From JAVBRD01 sp031548365 (GTDB taxonomy: Bacteria; Bacillota; Clostridia; Christensenellales; UBA1750): a stretch of DNA of 64,000 nucleotides. The DNA is taken from the NCBI GenBank assembly GCA_031548365.1, contig JAVBRD010000008.1:1-64000 (forward strand). Reading direction: 5' to 3'. The position numbers were made by a program, and so were the translations under genes. The notes beneath the pieces were generated by a model. The model saw only the letters and a list, made by a program, of their open reading frames with translations, was not told the origin of the DNA and made no database searches. Positions 47,539 to 56,359 of the stretch are shown in pieces (within the stretch, counting starts at the first letter, position 1; each line of letters opens with the position of its first letter).

Positions 47539-48582
47539 ATGAAAAAATGGCTCGCGCTCCTGCTGATCTTCGCGCTGGTTCCGGCTTTAGCGCTCGCGGC
47601 GGCGGCGACCGGTGATGTGTTTTACGTCGAGGACAAGTCGGGCGTGCTTTCGGTCGATACGGTGCGGGGCATCGCGCTGTACAATCAGGAACTGGAGAAA
47701 AAGTGTGGCGGGCAGATCGTGGTGGCCATCGTGGACTTCTGCGGGGGCAAGGCCATCGAGGACTACGCGCACGACTTGTTTCAGCAGAAAAAAATCGGGG
47801 ACAAAACAAAGAACAACGGCGTGCTCATCCTGCTCGCCCTCGGGGAAGAGAATTATTATATGACCTCGGGGTCGGGCATAGACAGAAGCTTCATGACGCC
47901 CTCCATCATGGACGATTTACTTTACGATAACCTTGAGACGTACTTCGCCGCGGAGCAGTATGACGCGGGCGTGCGCGAGGTCTTTCTGGCGACGGTTGAG
48001 GCCTTCGAAAAGCACTACGGTATCGACGTTATCGGTGCGGTCGATTCCGTCAGCGGGATCACGCCCGCGCCGCGCCCAGCGCCTGTGCCTGGCGAAGTCC
48101 CCGCGCAGCAGCAGCAAGGCGGAAGCGGTGGCGGTATATTTCTTTTCATCGTCCTCGCTGTCGTCGTCCTCGTCGCGATCTCCCTTGCGTCGCGCCGCAG
48201 TACGCGCGCCTACTATGGCCCCCCCGCGCGGCGCGTCGCGCGGCGCGTAGTGAGGCCGATCATCATTCCGCCGCCCCTCTTCGGCCCCGTGCGCCGACCG
48301 CGCGTGCCGCATGCGCCCCCGCCGCCCGTACCGCCGCCGCGCGCGCCTCAGCCACGCTCGAGCTCCAAGGACTGGTGGGACGGCTTTGGCGGCGGTTCCT
48401 CAGGAGGGGGATCATCCTCGGGCTCGGGTTCAAGCCGGAGATCCGGCGGCTCCTCGTCGGGCGGTTTCGGCGGATCGGGGCGCTCAGGCGGTTCCTTTGG
48501 CGGAGGTCGTTCGGGCGGTTTCGGCGGCGGACGCTCAGGAGGCGGCTCCTCTGGCGGGAGCGGCGCAGGAAGGCGGAGGTAG
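47539..48582 (+). CDS. TPM-domain membrane protein with Gly/Ser-rich tail
   Basis: A 347-residue protein with a signal peptide (about 1-22), a TPM domain (about 27-175) with VYVEDKSGVLS-like start, GGQIVVAIVDFCGGKAIEDY and GVLILLALGEENYYMTSGSG, and a membrane helix (about 198-218). A Pro/Arg-rich stretch follows, then a long Gly/Ser/Arg-rich tail. TPM proteins have been linked to photosystem repair in plants and phosphatase activity; in bacteria the role is unclear. The tail with repeated GGG and SGG units is typical. ATG 47539 follows AGGGGGAA. Confidence 0.88.
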   Translation: MKKWLALLLIFALVPALALAAAATGDVFYVEDKSGVLSVDTVRGIALYNQELEKKCGGQIVVAIVDFCGGKAIEDYAHDLFQQKKIGDKTKNNGVLILLALGEENYYMTSGSGIDRSFMTPSIMDDLLYDNLETYFAAEQYDAGVREVFLATVEAFEKHYGIDVIGAVDSVSGITPAPRPAPVPGEVPAQQQQGGSGGGIFLFIVLAVVVLVAISLASRRSTRAYYGPPARRVARRVVRPIIIPPPLFGPVRRPRVPHAPPPPVPPPRAPQPRSSSKDWWDGFGGGSSGGGSSSGSGSSRRSGGSSSGGFGGSGRSGGSFGGGRSGGFGGGRSGGGSSGGSGAGRRR

Positions 48583-48649
48583 AGCTGCGGCGGGGCATGC
48601 AGCAACCCAGAAATGGTGCACCTGCGAATGCGCTGGATTTGGATGACAA

Positions 48650-48684
48650 AACGCAGGGGATGGCGCGCTGCCAACCCCTGCGTT
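48650..48684. terminator. Bidirectional terminator hairpin
   Basis: AACGCAGGGG pairs with CCCCTGCGTT, and inner TGGC pairs with GCCA. Plus-strand continuation is CGTTTTG and minus-strand continuation is TTGTC, so it can serve both the TPM gene and the convergent URO-D-family gene. Confidence 0.75.
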
Positions 48685-48735
48685 CGTTTTGTGGTCCCAT
48701 GCCGATATGCCGTGTAAGCTTCCGGTGCGCCGCGC

Positions 48736-49791
48736 TCAGTACCTGGCGCAGCGTTTGTAACAGACGATGATGCGCTTCATGTTGTCAAAGCTCACGCTGG
48801 AGGGAATGGAGTGATCGGACGCGAAGATATACCCGCCGTTCTCTTTGAGGATGGGCACGGCGCGCTCGATCTCTGCGCATATGGCCTCGGCATCATCCCA
48901 AAGCACCGCGTTGACACCGCCGTGGAGGGTCAGCTTGTCTCCGAACGATTTTTTGACGGCGATGGGATCAACGCCCGCCTTGACCTCGAGCGGGTTCAAA
49001 ATATCCAGTCCCATGTCGATGAAGTCGGGAATGAAGGGGCGGATGTCGCCGCAGGAGTGAAGCTCGGCGGGAATGCCGTGTCCGTGCGCCCAGTCGATCG
49101 CGCGCTGCTGGACGGGCCGTATGATTTCGCGGTATAACCCGAGAGAGAAAAACTGCGTGCCCTTGTAGCCCATGTCATCGGGCCAGCGCAGCGAATCGAA
49201 CGTGTAGCCGGCGTCCCACATGGCCTCCAGCAGCGTCAAGGAGATGTCGAGTTGGTGGCTAAACATCTCAAAGCACCACTCGGGGTCTTCCAACAGCGCC
49301 ATCAGGATGCGCTCGGTGCCTGACATCCAGCTGTGCGTGATGTCAAAACCGAACCATGGCCCGCCCTCAATGCGCGCGCCGCTTTCGCGCCAGCCTTTGT
49401 ACTCGCGCTTGAGAAGATCCCACGGAATGCGGTCATGATCGGGCGTCATGAGCGCTTTCGCCTCCGCCCAAGAGGGACGATCCTTGACGGTGAAGTCCAT
49501 GTACTCGGGCGTTGATGTGATGTGCTTCCAGTTCTTGAGCGTCACCCCCCACTCGGTTGTGGTGATGGTGTACGCGTCGGTCTCTTCGATGGTTTTCGCG
49601 GGATAACGCGGGCTGTTGTTGGGACGGATGCCGATCACACGGTCAAGGTCGAAGTAGCCAATGTAATCGTTGGTCGGCAGACCTTCCTCGCGCCAGCGCG
49701 CGACGGTCGTTCCCCATGCGTAATCCGCAAATGGCACGCGGTCGGCTTCCTCGTGGCGCACCATACGCTGGAAGCGTTGAAGCGAAGTCAA
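48736..49791 (-). CDS. Uroporphyrinogen decarboxylase-family protein (MtaA/CmuA-like)
   Basis: A 351-residue URO-D-superfamily protein. The ELHSCGDIRPFIPDF segment carries the His and Cys used as zinc ligands in corrinoid methyltransferases of the MtaA/CmuA type, so methyl transfer is more likely than heme synthesis. The region FDSLRWPDDMGYKGTQFFS also fits that family. TTG 49791 is chosen because AAAGGTGG is eight bases upstream. No corrinoid protein gene is adjacent. It is divergent from the aldo-keto reductase gene with only 38 bases between starts. Confidence 0.83.
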   Translation of the reverse strand: MTSLQRFQRMVRHEEADRVPFADYAWGTTVARWREEGLPTNDYIGYFDLDRVIGIRPNNSPRYPAKTIEETDAYTITTTEWGVTLKNWKHITSTPEYMDFTVKDRPSWAEAKALMTPDHDRIPWDLLKREYKGWRESGARIEGGPWFGFDITHSWMSGTERILMALLEDPEWCFEMFSHQLDISLTLLEAMWDAGYTFDSLRWPDDMGYKGTQFFSLGLYREIIRPVQQRAIDWAHGHGIPAELHSCGDIRPFIPDFIDMGLDILNPLEVKAGVDPIAVKKSFGDKLTLHGGVNAVLWDDAEAICAEIERAVPILKENGGYIFASDHSIPSSVSFDNMKRIIVCYKRCARY

Positions 49792-49829
49792 AAGCAAAAC
49801 CACCTTTCAAAAAAGAAGGGATGATGTAT

Positions 49830-50855
49830 ATGGAAAAGATTCTGCTCGGACGCACAGAACTCCTTGTGACGCGCAGTGGTTTTGGCGTACTGCCGCTCCA
49901 GCGCGTGCCGATGGAGGACGCGGTTGCCATCCTGCGGTCCGCGCGCGATGGGGGCATCAACTTCTTTGACACCGCGCGTTCGTACACGGACAGCGAAGAA
50001 AAGCTGGGAGCGGCCTTCGGGGGCGGATGGGGCGACATTTTACTCGCGACAAAGTCACAGGGAACAACCGCGGCCGTGATCCGCGCACACATGGAAATGT
50101 CGCTCAGGCTTTTGAAAAAGGGCGTCATCGATGTCTACCAGCTCCACAATCCTGCGCGCGTTCCCGGCCCGGGGGACGAGATGTACGACGTCCTCAGGGA
50201 AGCGCAAAAGGCGGGGCTGATCCGCTTCATCGGTATCACCGCGCACAAGTTCGAGAACGCGCTGTCCGCCGCGCGCAGCGGGTGGTATGACACGGTGCAG
50301 TACCCGTTGTCCTGCCTTTCGACCCAGGAGGAGCTTGCGATGGTTACCGAGTGCGCTCGCCTCAACATCGGCGTGATCGCCATGAAAGCGATGGCTGGCG
50401 GGCTTCTGCCCTCCGCGTCTCTGTCGATGGCCTACCTGCGCAGGTTCGAAAACCTCGTGCCCATCTGGGGCGTTCAGAGACAGTCCGAACTCGACGAGAT
50501 CCTTGCGCTCGAGCAAAATCCGCCCGCGCTCGAAGGCGATATCGCCGCGCGGATAGAGGAACAGCGCGCCTCCCTCGTGGGCAACTACTGCCGGGGGTGC
50601 GGCTACTGCTTGCCTTGTCCCGCGAACATACCGCTTCACATGGCCGCACGCATGCCGCAGTTCATCCGCAGATCCCCGTGGCGCAAGGTTTACGAGGGTG
50701 AGTGGCCCGAACAGATGCTGCGCATCGAGAGGTGCGTTCATTGTGGACAGTGCGCCAAGCGCTGTCCCTATGGCCTTGATCCCGCCGTGATGATTGTCGA
50801 ATCCCTGCGCGATTGGCGCGAGTATGGCCGCGAGCGTGGCGTGCAGGTGCCTTAG
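49830..50855 (+). CDS. Aldo/keto reductase with C-terminal 4Fe-4S domain
   Basis: A 341-residue protein. Residues 1-250 form an aldo-keto reductase barrel with Asp and Tyr in NFFDTARSYTDSEEKLG, Lys in LLATKSQG and His in VYQLHNPA. The C-terminus has two cysteine clusters, CRGCGYCLPCP and RCVHCGQCAKRCPYG, as in anaerobic ferredoxin-linked aldo-keto reductases. It therefore likely takes electrons from ferredoxin or passes them on. ATG 49830 has GAAGGG nine bases upstream; in-frame ATGs at 49824 and 49821 are possible. Confidence 0.9.
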   Translation: MEKILLGRTELLVTRSGFGVLPLQRVPMEDAVAILRSARDGGINFFDTARSYTDSEEKLGAAFGGGWGDILLATKSQGTTAAVIRAHMEMSLRLLKKGVIDVYQLHNPARVPGPGDEMYDVLREAQKAGLIRFIGITAHKFENALSAARSGWYDTVQYPLSCLSTQEELAMVTECARLNIGVIAMKAMAGGLLPSASLSMAYLRRFENLVPIWGVQRQSELDEILALEQNPPALEGDIAARIEEQRASLVGNYCRGCGYCLPCPANIPLHMAARMPQFIRRSPWRKVYEGEWPEQMLRIERCVHCGQCAKRCPYGLDPAVMIVESLRDWREYGRERGVQVP

Positions 50856-50860
50856 GTAAG

Positions 50861-50904
50861 CGATGAATCAGTCGGAGTGCTGCGGCACCCCGGCTGATTC
50901 ATCG
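50861..50904 (+). terminator. Hairpin after the aldo/keto reductase gene
   Basis: GATGAATCAG pairs with CTGATTCATC, with further inner pairing, six bases past the stop. There is no T-run. A second inverted repeat, TTCAAAGAAC against GTTCTTTGA, lies at 50926-50950. The remaining gap to 51121 shows nothing else I can support. Confidence 0.55.
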
Positions 50905-51121
50905 GACTAACCGATTGCGTTCATGTTCAAAGAACCCGCACGTTCTTTGAGAATCACCGGGGTGGTATGACAGGACGATAGTCGAATCAATCATTGTTAG
51001 CTTAGGAAGCCCCGGAGTTTGGAAACGATTGTTTCACCGAATAAAGCGAGGACGTCGAGTGCGCAGGGACAAGGGGTTGGAATCCGATTGCTCGGGTGCT
51101 GGAAGTCGTTTTATCCGCGCG

Positions 51122-53629
51122 TCACGCCCTCCCGCGCGGCTGCCCGAGGATACGCGAGATGGTCTCAAGCGCGCTTGTGAGGTCGACGGGCTTGCCGATG
51201 TGGCCGTTCATGCCGGAGCGAAGCGCGAGCTCGACGTCCTCCTGAAGCACGTTGGCGGTCATGGCGATGATGGCGACAGAGGCCGCGTCGGGGCGGTTGA
51301 GGGCGCGGATGGTGGAGGTTGCGGTACAGCCGTCCATCACGGGCATTTGCATGTCCATCAATATGAGGTCGTAGTGGCCGACGGGCGAAGAGGCGAACAT
51401 ATCGAGCGCGTCCTGCCCGTTTTCCGCCTCCTCGATACGCAAGCCTGATTCGCTCAAAAGCTCCGCAATGATGACGCGGTTGATCTCCACGTCGTCGACA
51501 ACCAGCGCGCGAAGACCGGAGAAGTCCGCGCTGTTTTGCGTCCCCGCATCCGGAGCGGATAAAGAGAGGGGCGCACCTTCGGAAACGCCGGAGAGCTTTG
51601 CGCGGATGGTGAATGCGAACGTGCTCCCCGCACCGACTTTGCTCGATACGGTGATCTCCCCGCCCATCAGCTCAACCAGCGTCTTTGAGATGGCAAGACC
51701 AAGGCCTGTGCCGCCAAATTTGCGCGCGATGCCGCCATCGGCCTGCTCGAAAGGCCTGAACAGCCGCGATATGTCCTCGGGCGGCATGCCGATGCCCTGA
51801 TCGGTGACGGTGAACCGGTACACCGCCTCCGCGTCGTCGCTCTCAAGCTCTTCGCACGCCAAAGTCACCACGCCGCCGTTGTCGGAGAACTTGATGGCGT
51901 TGGACATCAGGTTCATCAGGGTCTGATTAAGGCGCAACGGGTCAGAAATGATGGCGTCGTGTTCGATGCGCGAGATGATGAGCTCAAGGTTCACACCCGA
52001 CTCCCTTGCGCGGGAAGTCATGAGCGCGATGTTGAAATCAAGCGCGCTTTTGAGCGAGAACGACTCGGCATTGAGTGCAATCTTGCCGGCCTCTATTTTG
52101 GCGATATCGAGGATGTCGTTGATGATGCCCAGCAGGTGCGTCGACGAGCTTTCGATGCGGTTGATGCAGTCGCGCATCTTTTCGGGGTTTTCCGAGCGCC
52201 GCGCGATTTGCGTCATGCCGATGATGGCGTTCATGGGAGTTCGGATCTCGTGGCTCATGCGCGAGAGGAAGTCGCTTTTCGCCCGGCTGGCCTGCTCGGC
52301 TGCGTTCTTGGCGTCAACGAGCGTGGTGACGTCGGAGAGCACCATCATCACACATGAACCAAGGGGTGCTCCCTCGGACTTAGCGCGCCTGAGGTTAACG
52401 GTGTAGACAGACGAGCCGTCTTCCCCTGTGAAGCTCACAGTCTTGCCGAATTCGCTCTGCGCACTGTCAAAGAGCGCGGTTGCCGCTGCGTCAAGCGTCT
52501 CGGTCTTTTTGCCTGAAAGGATTCTGGCAAGCAGGGCGGGGTCTTCTTTCGACAGGCCGAGTCCGTGCAATGTCGCTGCCATGGAGGTGTTGGCGTAGGC
52601 AAGGTGCGTGTCGGCACCGAAGAACGCAACGCCGTCCATGATCGTGTCGAAATGCTCGCACGTCGCGTCCAGAGCGCCATTGATGACGCCCACCATCTTG
52701 GCGTAATCACCTGAGAATTTGTGGTGGTCAAGCCTGCGCCCGAGCTTGCCGTCGCGGATATCCGCAAGCGTGCGCTCGGTGTCGCTGATGACGCTCTGAA
52801 TACTCGCGCAGACAGATAGAAAAACGTTGGCAAGCTGCCCCGGTTCGTCGCCTCGCCTGAGCATGGAATCGGGGATGTCAAGGCGCAGTTCGCCGGACGC
52901 CAAACGTCTTGCGCTGTCCGTGATGCGCATGAGCGGCTTTCGGATGATCGCACGTGAAAAAAACAGAATCACAAGCATAAACAGGCCGACCGCGGCGGCG
53001 CAGAGAGCGATGATCTGCCATTGGTAGCGGGTGAGCTGTTCGCGCATGGGGTCGATGCTGATATCGGTGCCCACAAACCCGACGACGCGCCCCTTGGAGT
53101 TGAAAATTGGAGAATACGCGTAGTACAGCTCACCGAAATCATCATCCTTGTAGTAGACGGCGCTTTCAAAACCCTTGCCGCTTGAGAGGACGTCGTCGCC
53201 CTCGGCGAAGATCTCCTTGGCGTCGACCGTGCCCAGCGCGTGTATGCCCATCTCTTCAGCGGTGATGTCATAGATGTAGGTAAAGTTTCCCGCGACGCCC
53301 GTGTCGGCCATCACATAGACATACTTGGCCTTCATATTCAGCTTGAGCTGGTTGAGATCCTGGCAGAATTTGATGTAGCGCTCATCTTGTATCAGAGTTT
53401 TAGCGAACTCTTCAACGAGATCGCCGTCGATGACCGACGCGACGCGCGCGTTGCTATTTAGGCACAGATCGCTTGAATACTCGTAGTATAGCCGCTCGTA
53501 CATGGTATAGCTCACGATGGCGATCAGGGTGACGACCAGCACGCAGCACACACAGGCAACTGTCACAAGTGGAAATGTGACGCTGCTCTTGAAAGCCTTT
53601 CTGGCGTCGCCGAAAGCTTTTTTGATCAT
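51122..53629 (-). CDS. Hybrid sensor histidine kinase/response regulator
   Basis: An 835-residue membrane sensor. A helix at about 17-40 and another at about 205-230 flank an extracytoplasmic Cache-like domain. HAMP, a PAS-like segment, and a HisKA domain with H460 in SRMSHEIRTPMNAIIGMT follow, then HATPase (N box LMNLMSNAIKFSDNGG and GTGLGLAISKTL) and a receiver domain with D759 in LILMDMQMPVMDG. No HPt domain or output gene is adjacent, so phosphate must pass to a protein encoded elsewhere. ATG 53629 follows GGAGG. It is divergent from the rod gene flgF. Confidence 0.93.
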   Translation of the reverse strand: MIKKAFGDARKAFKSSVTFPLVTVACVCCVLVVTLIAIVSYTMYERLYYEYSSDLCLNSNARVASVIDGDLVEEFAKTLIQDERYIKFCQDLNQLKLNMKAKYVYVMADTGVAGNFTYIYDITAEEMGIHALGTVDAKEIFAEGDDVLSSGKGFESAVYYKDDDFGELYYAYSPIFNSKGRVVGFVGTDISIDPMREQLTRYQWQIIALCAAAVGLFMLVILFFSRAIIRKPLMRITDSARRLASGELRLDIPDSMLRRGDEPGQLANVFLSVCASIQSVISDTERTLADIRDGKLGRRLDHHKFSGDYAKMVGVINGALDATCEHFDTIMDGVAFFGADTHLAYANTSMAATLHGLGLSKEDPALLARILSGKKTETLDAAATALFDSAQSEFGKTVSFTGEDGSSVYTVNLRRAKSEGAPLGSCVMMVLSDVTTLVDAKNAAEQASRAKSDFLSRMSHEIRTPMNAIIGMTQIARRSENPEKMRDCINRIESSSTHLLGIINDILDIAKIEAGKIALNAESFSLKSALDFNIALMTSRARESGVNLELIISRIEHDAIISDPLRLNQTLMNLMSNAIKFSDNGGVVTLACEELESDDAEAVYRFTVTDQGIGMPPEDISRLFRPFEQADGGIARKFGGTGLGLAISKTLVELMGGEITVSSKVGAGSTFAFTIRAKLSGVSEGAPLSLSAPDAGTQNSADFSGLRALVVDDVEINRVIIAELLSESGLRIEEAENGQDALDMFASSPVGHYDLILMDMQMPVMDGCTATSTIRALNRPDAASVAIIAMTANVLQEDVELALRSGMNGHIGKPVDLTSALETISRILGQPRGRA

Positions 53630-53767
53630 GGAACCTCCAGAAAGTCGCAGCGATCAGGTAGTTCATATAGCAAATATATCACACGCATGGCGAGCGTTGA
53701 AACCCAGAATCAAGTGTGTGAGAAACTCCTTCTATATCAAAATGCTTCCATATCTTGCAAAACACTG

Positions 53768-53793
53768 TAACACGGCCCTGTTTTATGCGATAA
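53768..53793 (+). promoter_or_regulatory. Candidate sigma-28 promoter of flgF
   Basis: TAAC (53768-53771) and TGCGATAA (53786-53793) are 14 bases apart, one short of the sigma-28 spacing. The -10 shares GCGATAA with the flagellin promoter. A GGAAGGGG ribosome site follows. This is a weaker match than the flagellin and flgM promoters. Confidence 0.42.
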
Positions 53794-53831
53794 TACTCTT
53801 AAGGTATATTCCATTCGGAAGGGGACGCCCC

Positions 53832-54587
53832 ATGCTCAGAGGGATTTACATGTCCGGCACCGGCATGCTCACGCTTGACCGACAAATGAATACGCTCTCC
53901 AACAACATCACCAACGCGGACACCGTGGGATACCGCGAGGATTTGTACATTTCGCGCAGCTTCAAGGACGTGCTCATCACGCGCCTGCACGACCCCTCGG
54001 TCATACAGCGCCGCGAGGTCGGGCCGCTCAACCACGGCGTGCACGTCGACGAGCTCATCACCCAGTACCGTCAGGGCGGGTTTGAGGCAACCGACAGGCC
54101 CACCGACTTCGCGCTCGTGGGCGAGAACGGTTTTTTTGCGGTCGAGACGCCAGATGGCGAGCGGTACACGCGCACAGGCACGTTTAGCCTGACCGCGGAC
54201 TGCGACCTGATCACGTCGGAGGGGTACTACGTTCTGAACGCCGACGGAGAACACATCAATGTCGGAGAGGGTGACTTCGCCGTCCGCGAGGATGGCACGA
54301 TCTATGTCGCCGGTGAAAACGCCGGGAAAATGAAGATCGTCTCTTTCGAGAACCCGGCCGACCTCCGCAAACAAGGCTCTAATTTATTCTATAATTACAA
54401 CGATCAGGAAATCGTCGACGCGCAGGCGCAGGTCAAGCAGGGCTTTACCGAGATGTCCAACGTGGACATGGGCCGCGCGATGGTCGATATGATCACCATT
54501 CAACGCGCGTATGAGACCAACCAGAAACTCATTCAAATGGCGGACGGTACGCTCGATCAGGCCGTCAATCGCGTAGGCCGCGTGTAA
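53832..54587 (+). CDS. flgF: Flagellar basal-body rod protein FlgF (FlhO-like)
   Basis: Proximal rod subunit, 251 residues. It begins MLRGIYMSGTGMLTLDRQMN with TLSNNITNADTVGYR and ends with the paired motif MSNVDMGRAMVDMITIQRAY, the N- and C-terminal helices of rod/hook proteins. Distal and proximal rod proteins are hard to tell apart; this first copy corresponds to Bacillus FlhO. ATG 53832 is the first start after GGAAGGGG. Confidence 0.9.
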   Translation: MLRGIYMSGTGMLTLDRQMNTLSNNITNADTVGYREDLYISRSFKDVLITRLHDPSVIQRREVGPLNHGVHVDELITQYRQGGFEATDRPTDFALVGENGFFAVETPDGERYTRTGTFSLTADCDLITSEGYYVLNADGEHINVGEGDFAVREDGTIYVAGENAGKMKIVSFENPADLRKQGSNLFYNYNDQEIVDAQAQVKQGFTEMSNVDMGRAMVDMITIQRAYETNQKLIQMADGTLDQAVNRVGRV

Positions 54588-54673
54588 GCGAGAAACGCGA
54601 TACGCGGTCATGCCTTAGGGCTAAGCGTGATGTTTCCAGCCCGTCTCCGCTGCACAGCTTCTTGAGATGGGAT

Positions 54674-54730
54674 GTCAAAGGGATGAATCCCTTTGACGGG
54701 AGTGCGGAGCGGAGCCGCCCGCCGCACTCC
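54674..54730 (+). other. Two tandem hairpins between flgF and flgG
   Basis: GTCAAAGGGAT pairs perfectly with ATCCCTTTGAC (54674-54697). Directly after it, GGAGTGCGG pairs with CCGCACTCC (54699-54730). Neither has a T-run. They may stabilise or process the flgF-flgG mRNA, or partly terminate it, 24 bases before the flgG ATG. Confidence 0.6.
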
Positions 54731-54753
54731 TCGCATAGATTGGAGGAACACCA

Positions 54754-55554
54754 ATGATACAAGCGCTGTATACGGGTTCATCGGGCGTCACCGCGCAACA
54801 AATGCGCCTTGACATCATCGCTAATAACATGTCAAACGTCGATACCAACGGCTACAAGAGTGTTCGGGTAGATTTCCGCGACGCGCTTTATCAGGCGATG
54901 CGCAGGCCGGTTCAGCCGCAGGACGCGCTTAACCTGCAGCTCGGACATGGCGTGCACGTGTCCGCGACCACGCGCTTTTTCGTGCAAGGCTCCATGCAAA
55001 CCACGGGAAGGCCGCTCGACATCGCCATCGAGGGCAAGACGTTCTTCGGCGTGATCTGCCCGGACGGCATAGTGCGGTACACCCGCGATGGCAACTTCCA
55101 CATTTCGACCGAAGAAGGCGGCGACTTCCTGGTCGACAGTTCGGGCAATTACCTTGTCAGCCCCGAAGGTGAGAAAATCGCCGTCAACGGCGGGGATACA
55201 CACCTCGCTGTAGGGCGTCATGGCGCCATCTCCTACAAAGGGATGGAACTGGATGAGGACGGGCAAGCGATCGCGTCCGAACCGTACGCGACGATCGCGC
55301 AGTTTTCGTTCACCAACCCCGAAGGCCTGAGCGCGTCGGGAGCGAACTTGTTTGAGGCGACCGGCGCATCCGGTGAGGCCACGCTCGCTGAGGAGCTGGC
55401 GGATCTGCATCAGGGCGTCCAGGAGATGTCCACGGTCGATATGGCTATGGAAATGACGCGCCTGATCCGTACGCAGCGCGCGTACCAGTTCGCCGGAAAA
55501 GTCGTTCAAACGGCGGATGAAATGGAAAACATCGCCAACAATTTGCGTAGGTAA
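54754..55554 (+). CDS. flgG: Flagellar basal-body rod protein FlgG (FlhP-like)
   Basis: Distal rod subunit, 266 residues. It begins MIQALYTGSSGVTAQQMRLD with IIANNMSNVDTNGYKS, and ends MSTVDMAMEMTRLIRTQRAY and QTADEMENIANNLRR, the classic FlgG C-terminus. It has a ribosome site TGGAGG. It is the second of two rod genes at the head of the late flagellar block, corresponding to Bacillus FlhP. Confidence 0.93.
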   Translation: MIQALYTGSSGVTAQQMRLDIIANNMSNVDTNGYKSVRVDFRDALYQAMRRPVQPQDALNLQLGHGVHVSATTRFFVQGSMQTTGRPLDIAIEGKTFFGVICPDGIVRYTRDGNFHISTEEGGDFLVDSSGNYLVSPEGEKIAVNGGDTHLAVGRHGAISYKGMELDEDGQAIASEPYATIAQFSFTNPEGLSASGANLFEATGASGEATLAEELADLHQGVQEMSTVDMAMEMTRLIRTQRAYQFAGKVVQTADEMENIANNLRR

Positions 55555-55577
55555 TCACCGAGAAAGGTTGATGTGCA

Positions 55578-55970
55578 GTGCAGGGTAAGAGATGCAAGAT
55601 TTGCGGCGGACAGGTGCAAAAGTTCGACAGCAAAGTGTGTTCTCATTGTGAGGCGGATTTGCAGGAGAATTTTCTCGAAGTCAAAAACTTCCTGCAGGAC
55701 AATCCGGGCTCTGGCGCCGCATTCATCGCGGACGAAACGGGCATCGATGAGAAGTTCATTGTTTACATGATTGACGAAAAGTGGCTTGAGCGCGACACAT
55801 CGGGTGCGCGCAAGAAGTGCTCCGGGTGCGGAAAGCCCATCGCATCGGGGCAGTTTTGCCCGCAATGCGCGGTCGGGGTCACAAGCTCTCTTGAACGCGC
55901 CAGGAAGGCCCTGATGGACGAGCAGAAAAAGCAGATGACGGTTTACACGCGCGACACCACAAAAAAATAG
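55578..55970 (+). CDS. yvyF: YvyF-family flagellar zinc-finger protein
   Basis: A 130-residue protein of the TIGR03826/YvyF type, found before flgM in Bacillota. Cysteine pairs CKICGG (C6, C9), CSHC, CSGCGK and CPQC form two zinc-ribbon-like sites. The middle helix region IADETGIDEKFIVYMIDEKW is HTH-like. In Bacillus it is part of the flgM operon; its biochemical role is uncertain. GTG 55578 follows AAAGG. Confidence 0.86.
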   Translation: MQGKRCKICGGQVQKFDSKVCSHCEADLQENFLEVKNFLQDNPGSGAAFIADETGIDEKFIVYMIDEKWLERDTSGARKKCSGCGKPIASGQFCPQCAVGVTSSLERARKALMDEQKKQMTVYTRDTTKK

Positions 55971-55981
55971 GCCGCTGCGGC

Positions 55982-56008
55982 TAAAGTTTGGCGCGCCAAA
56001 GCCGATAA
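55982..56008 (+). promoter_or_regulatory. Sigma-28 promoter of flgM with a palindromic spacer
   Basis: TAAA (55982-55985), exactly 15 bases, GCCGATAA (56001-56008): a full consensus match to sigma-28. Fourteen of the 15 spacer bases (55987-56000) form the perfect palindrome TTTGGCGCGCCAAA. flgM would be expressed from its own target sigma factor, a known feedback loop. Confidence 0.86.
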
Positions 56009-56065
56009 ATGAATTGTACGGATGTTGGCGGGCGACGGGCTCCGCTCACAGGAGTGTTGATTTGA

Positions 56066-56347
56066 ATGAGAATTAATCCCATACCTCCCCAATCGATGGC
56101 CAATGTTTATTCAACGGCGCGCAAGCAGGATACCTCTGAGGCGCTTCCGATCAGGTCCCGCGACAAACTTGAACTCTCGGAGTTTGCCGTTGTGTATTCC
56201 GGCGCGGTCAAAACCGTCAAGGCGGAGCTCGCGGCGACATCGGACGACAAAATCAGCCGCATTTCGCGAGCGATTAAGGAAGGCACCTACCAAGTCGACG
56301 CCCGAGACGTGGCCGAGCGGATTTTCGCGGGTTCGCGCCTGGGCTAA
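56066..56347 (+). CDS. flgM: Anti-sigma-28 factor FlgM
   Basis: Binds and holds sigma-28 until the hook is finished, then is exported. It has 93 residues, begins MRINPIPP and has the conserved C-terminal helix IKEGTYQVDARDVAERIFAG. It has its own sigma-28 promoter. ATG 56066 follows AGGAG. Confidence 0.9.
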   Translation: MRINPIPPQSMANVYSTARKQDTSEALPIRSRDKLELSEFAVVYSGAVKTVKAELAATSDDKISRISRAIKEGTYQVDARDVAERIFAGSRLG

Positions 56348-56359
56348 GGAGCGTTGCCA

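Noticed and set aside
48400..48582. Gly/Ser-rich repeats at the end of the TPM gene as a mobile or recombination repeat
   Set aside because: They are in frame and typical of TPM-protein tails, so they are coding low complexity.
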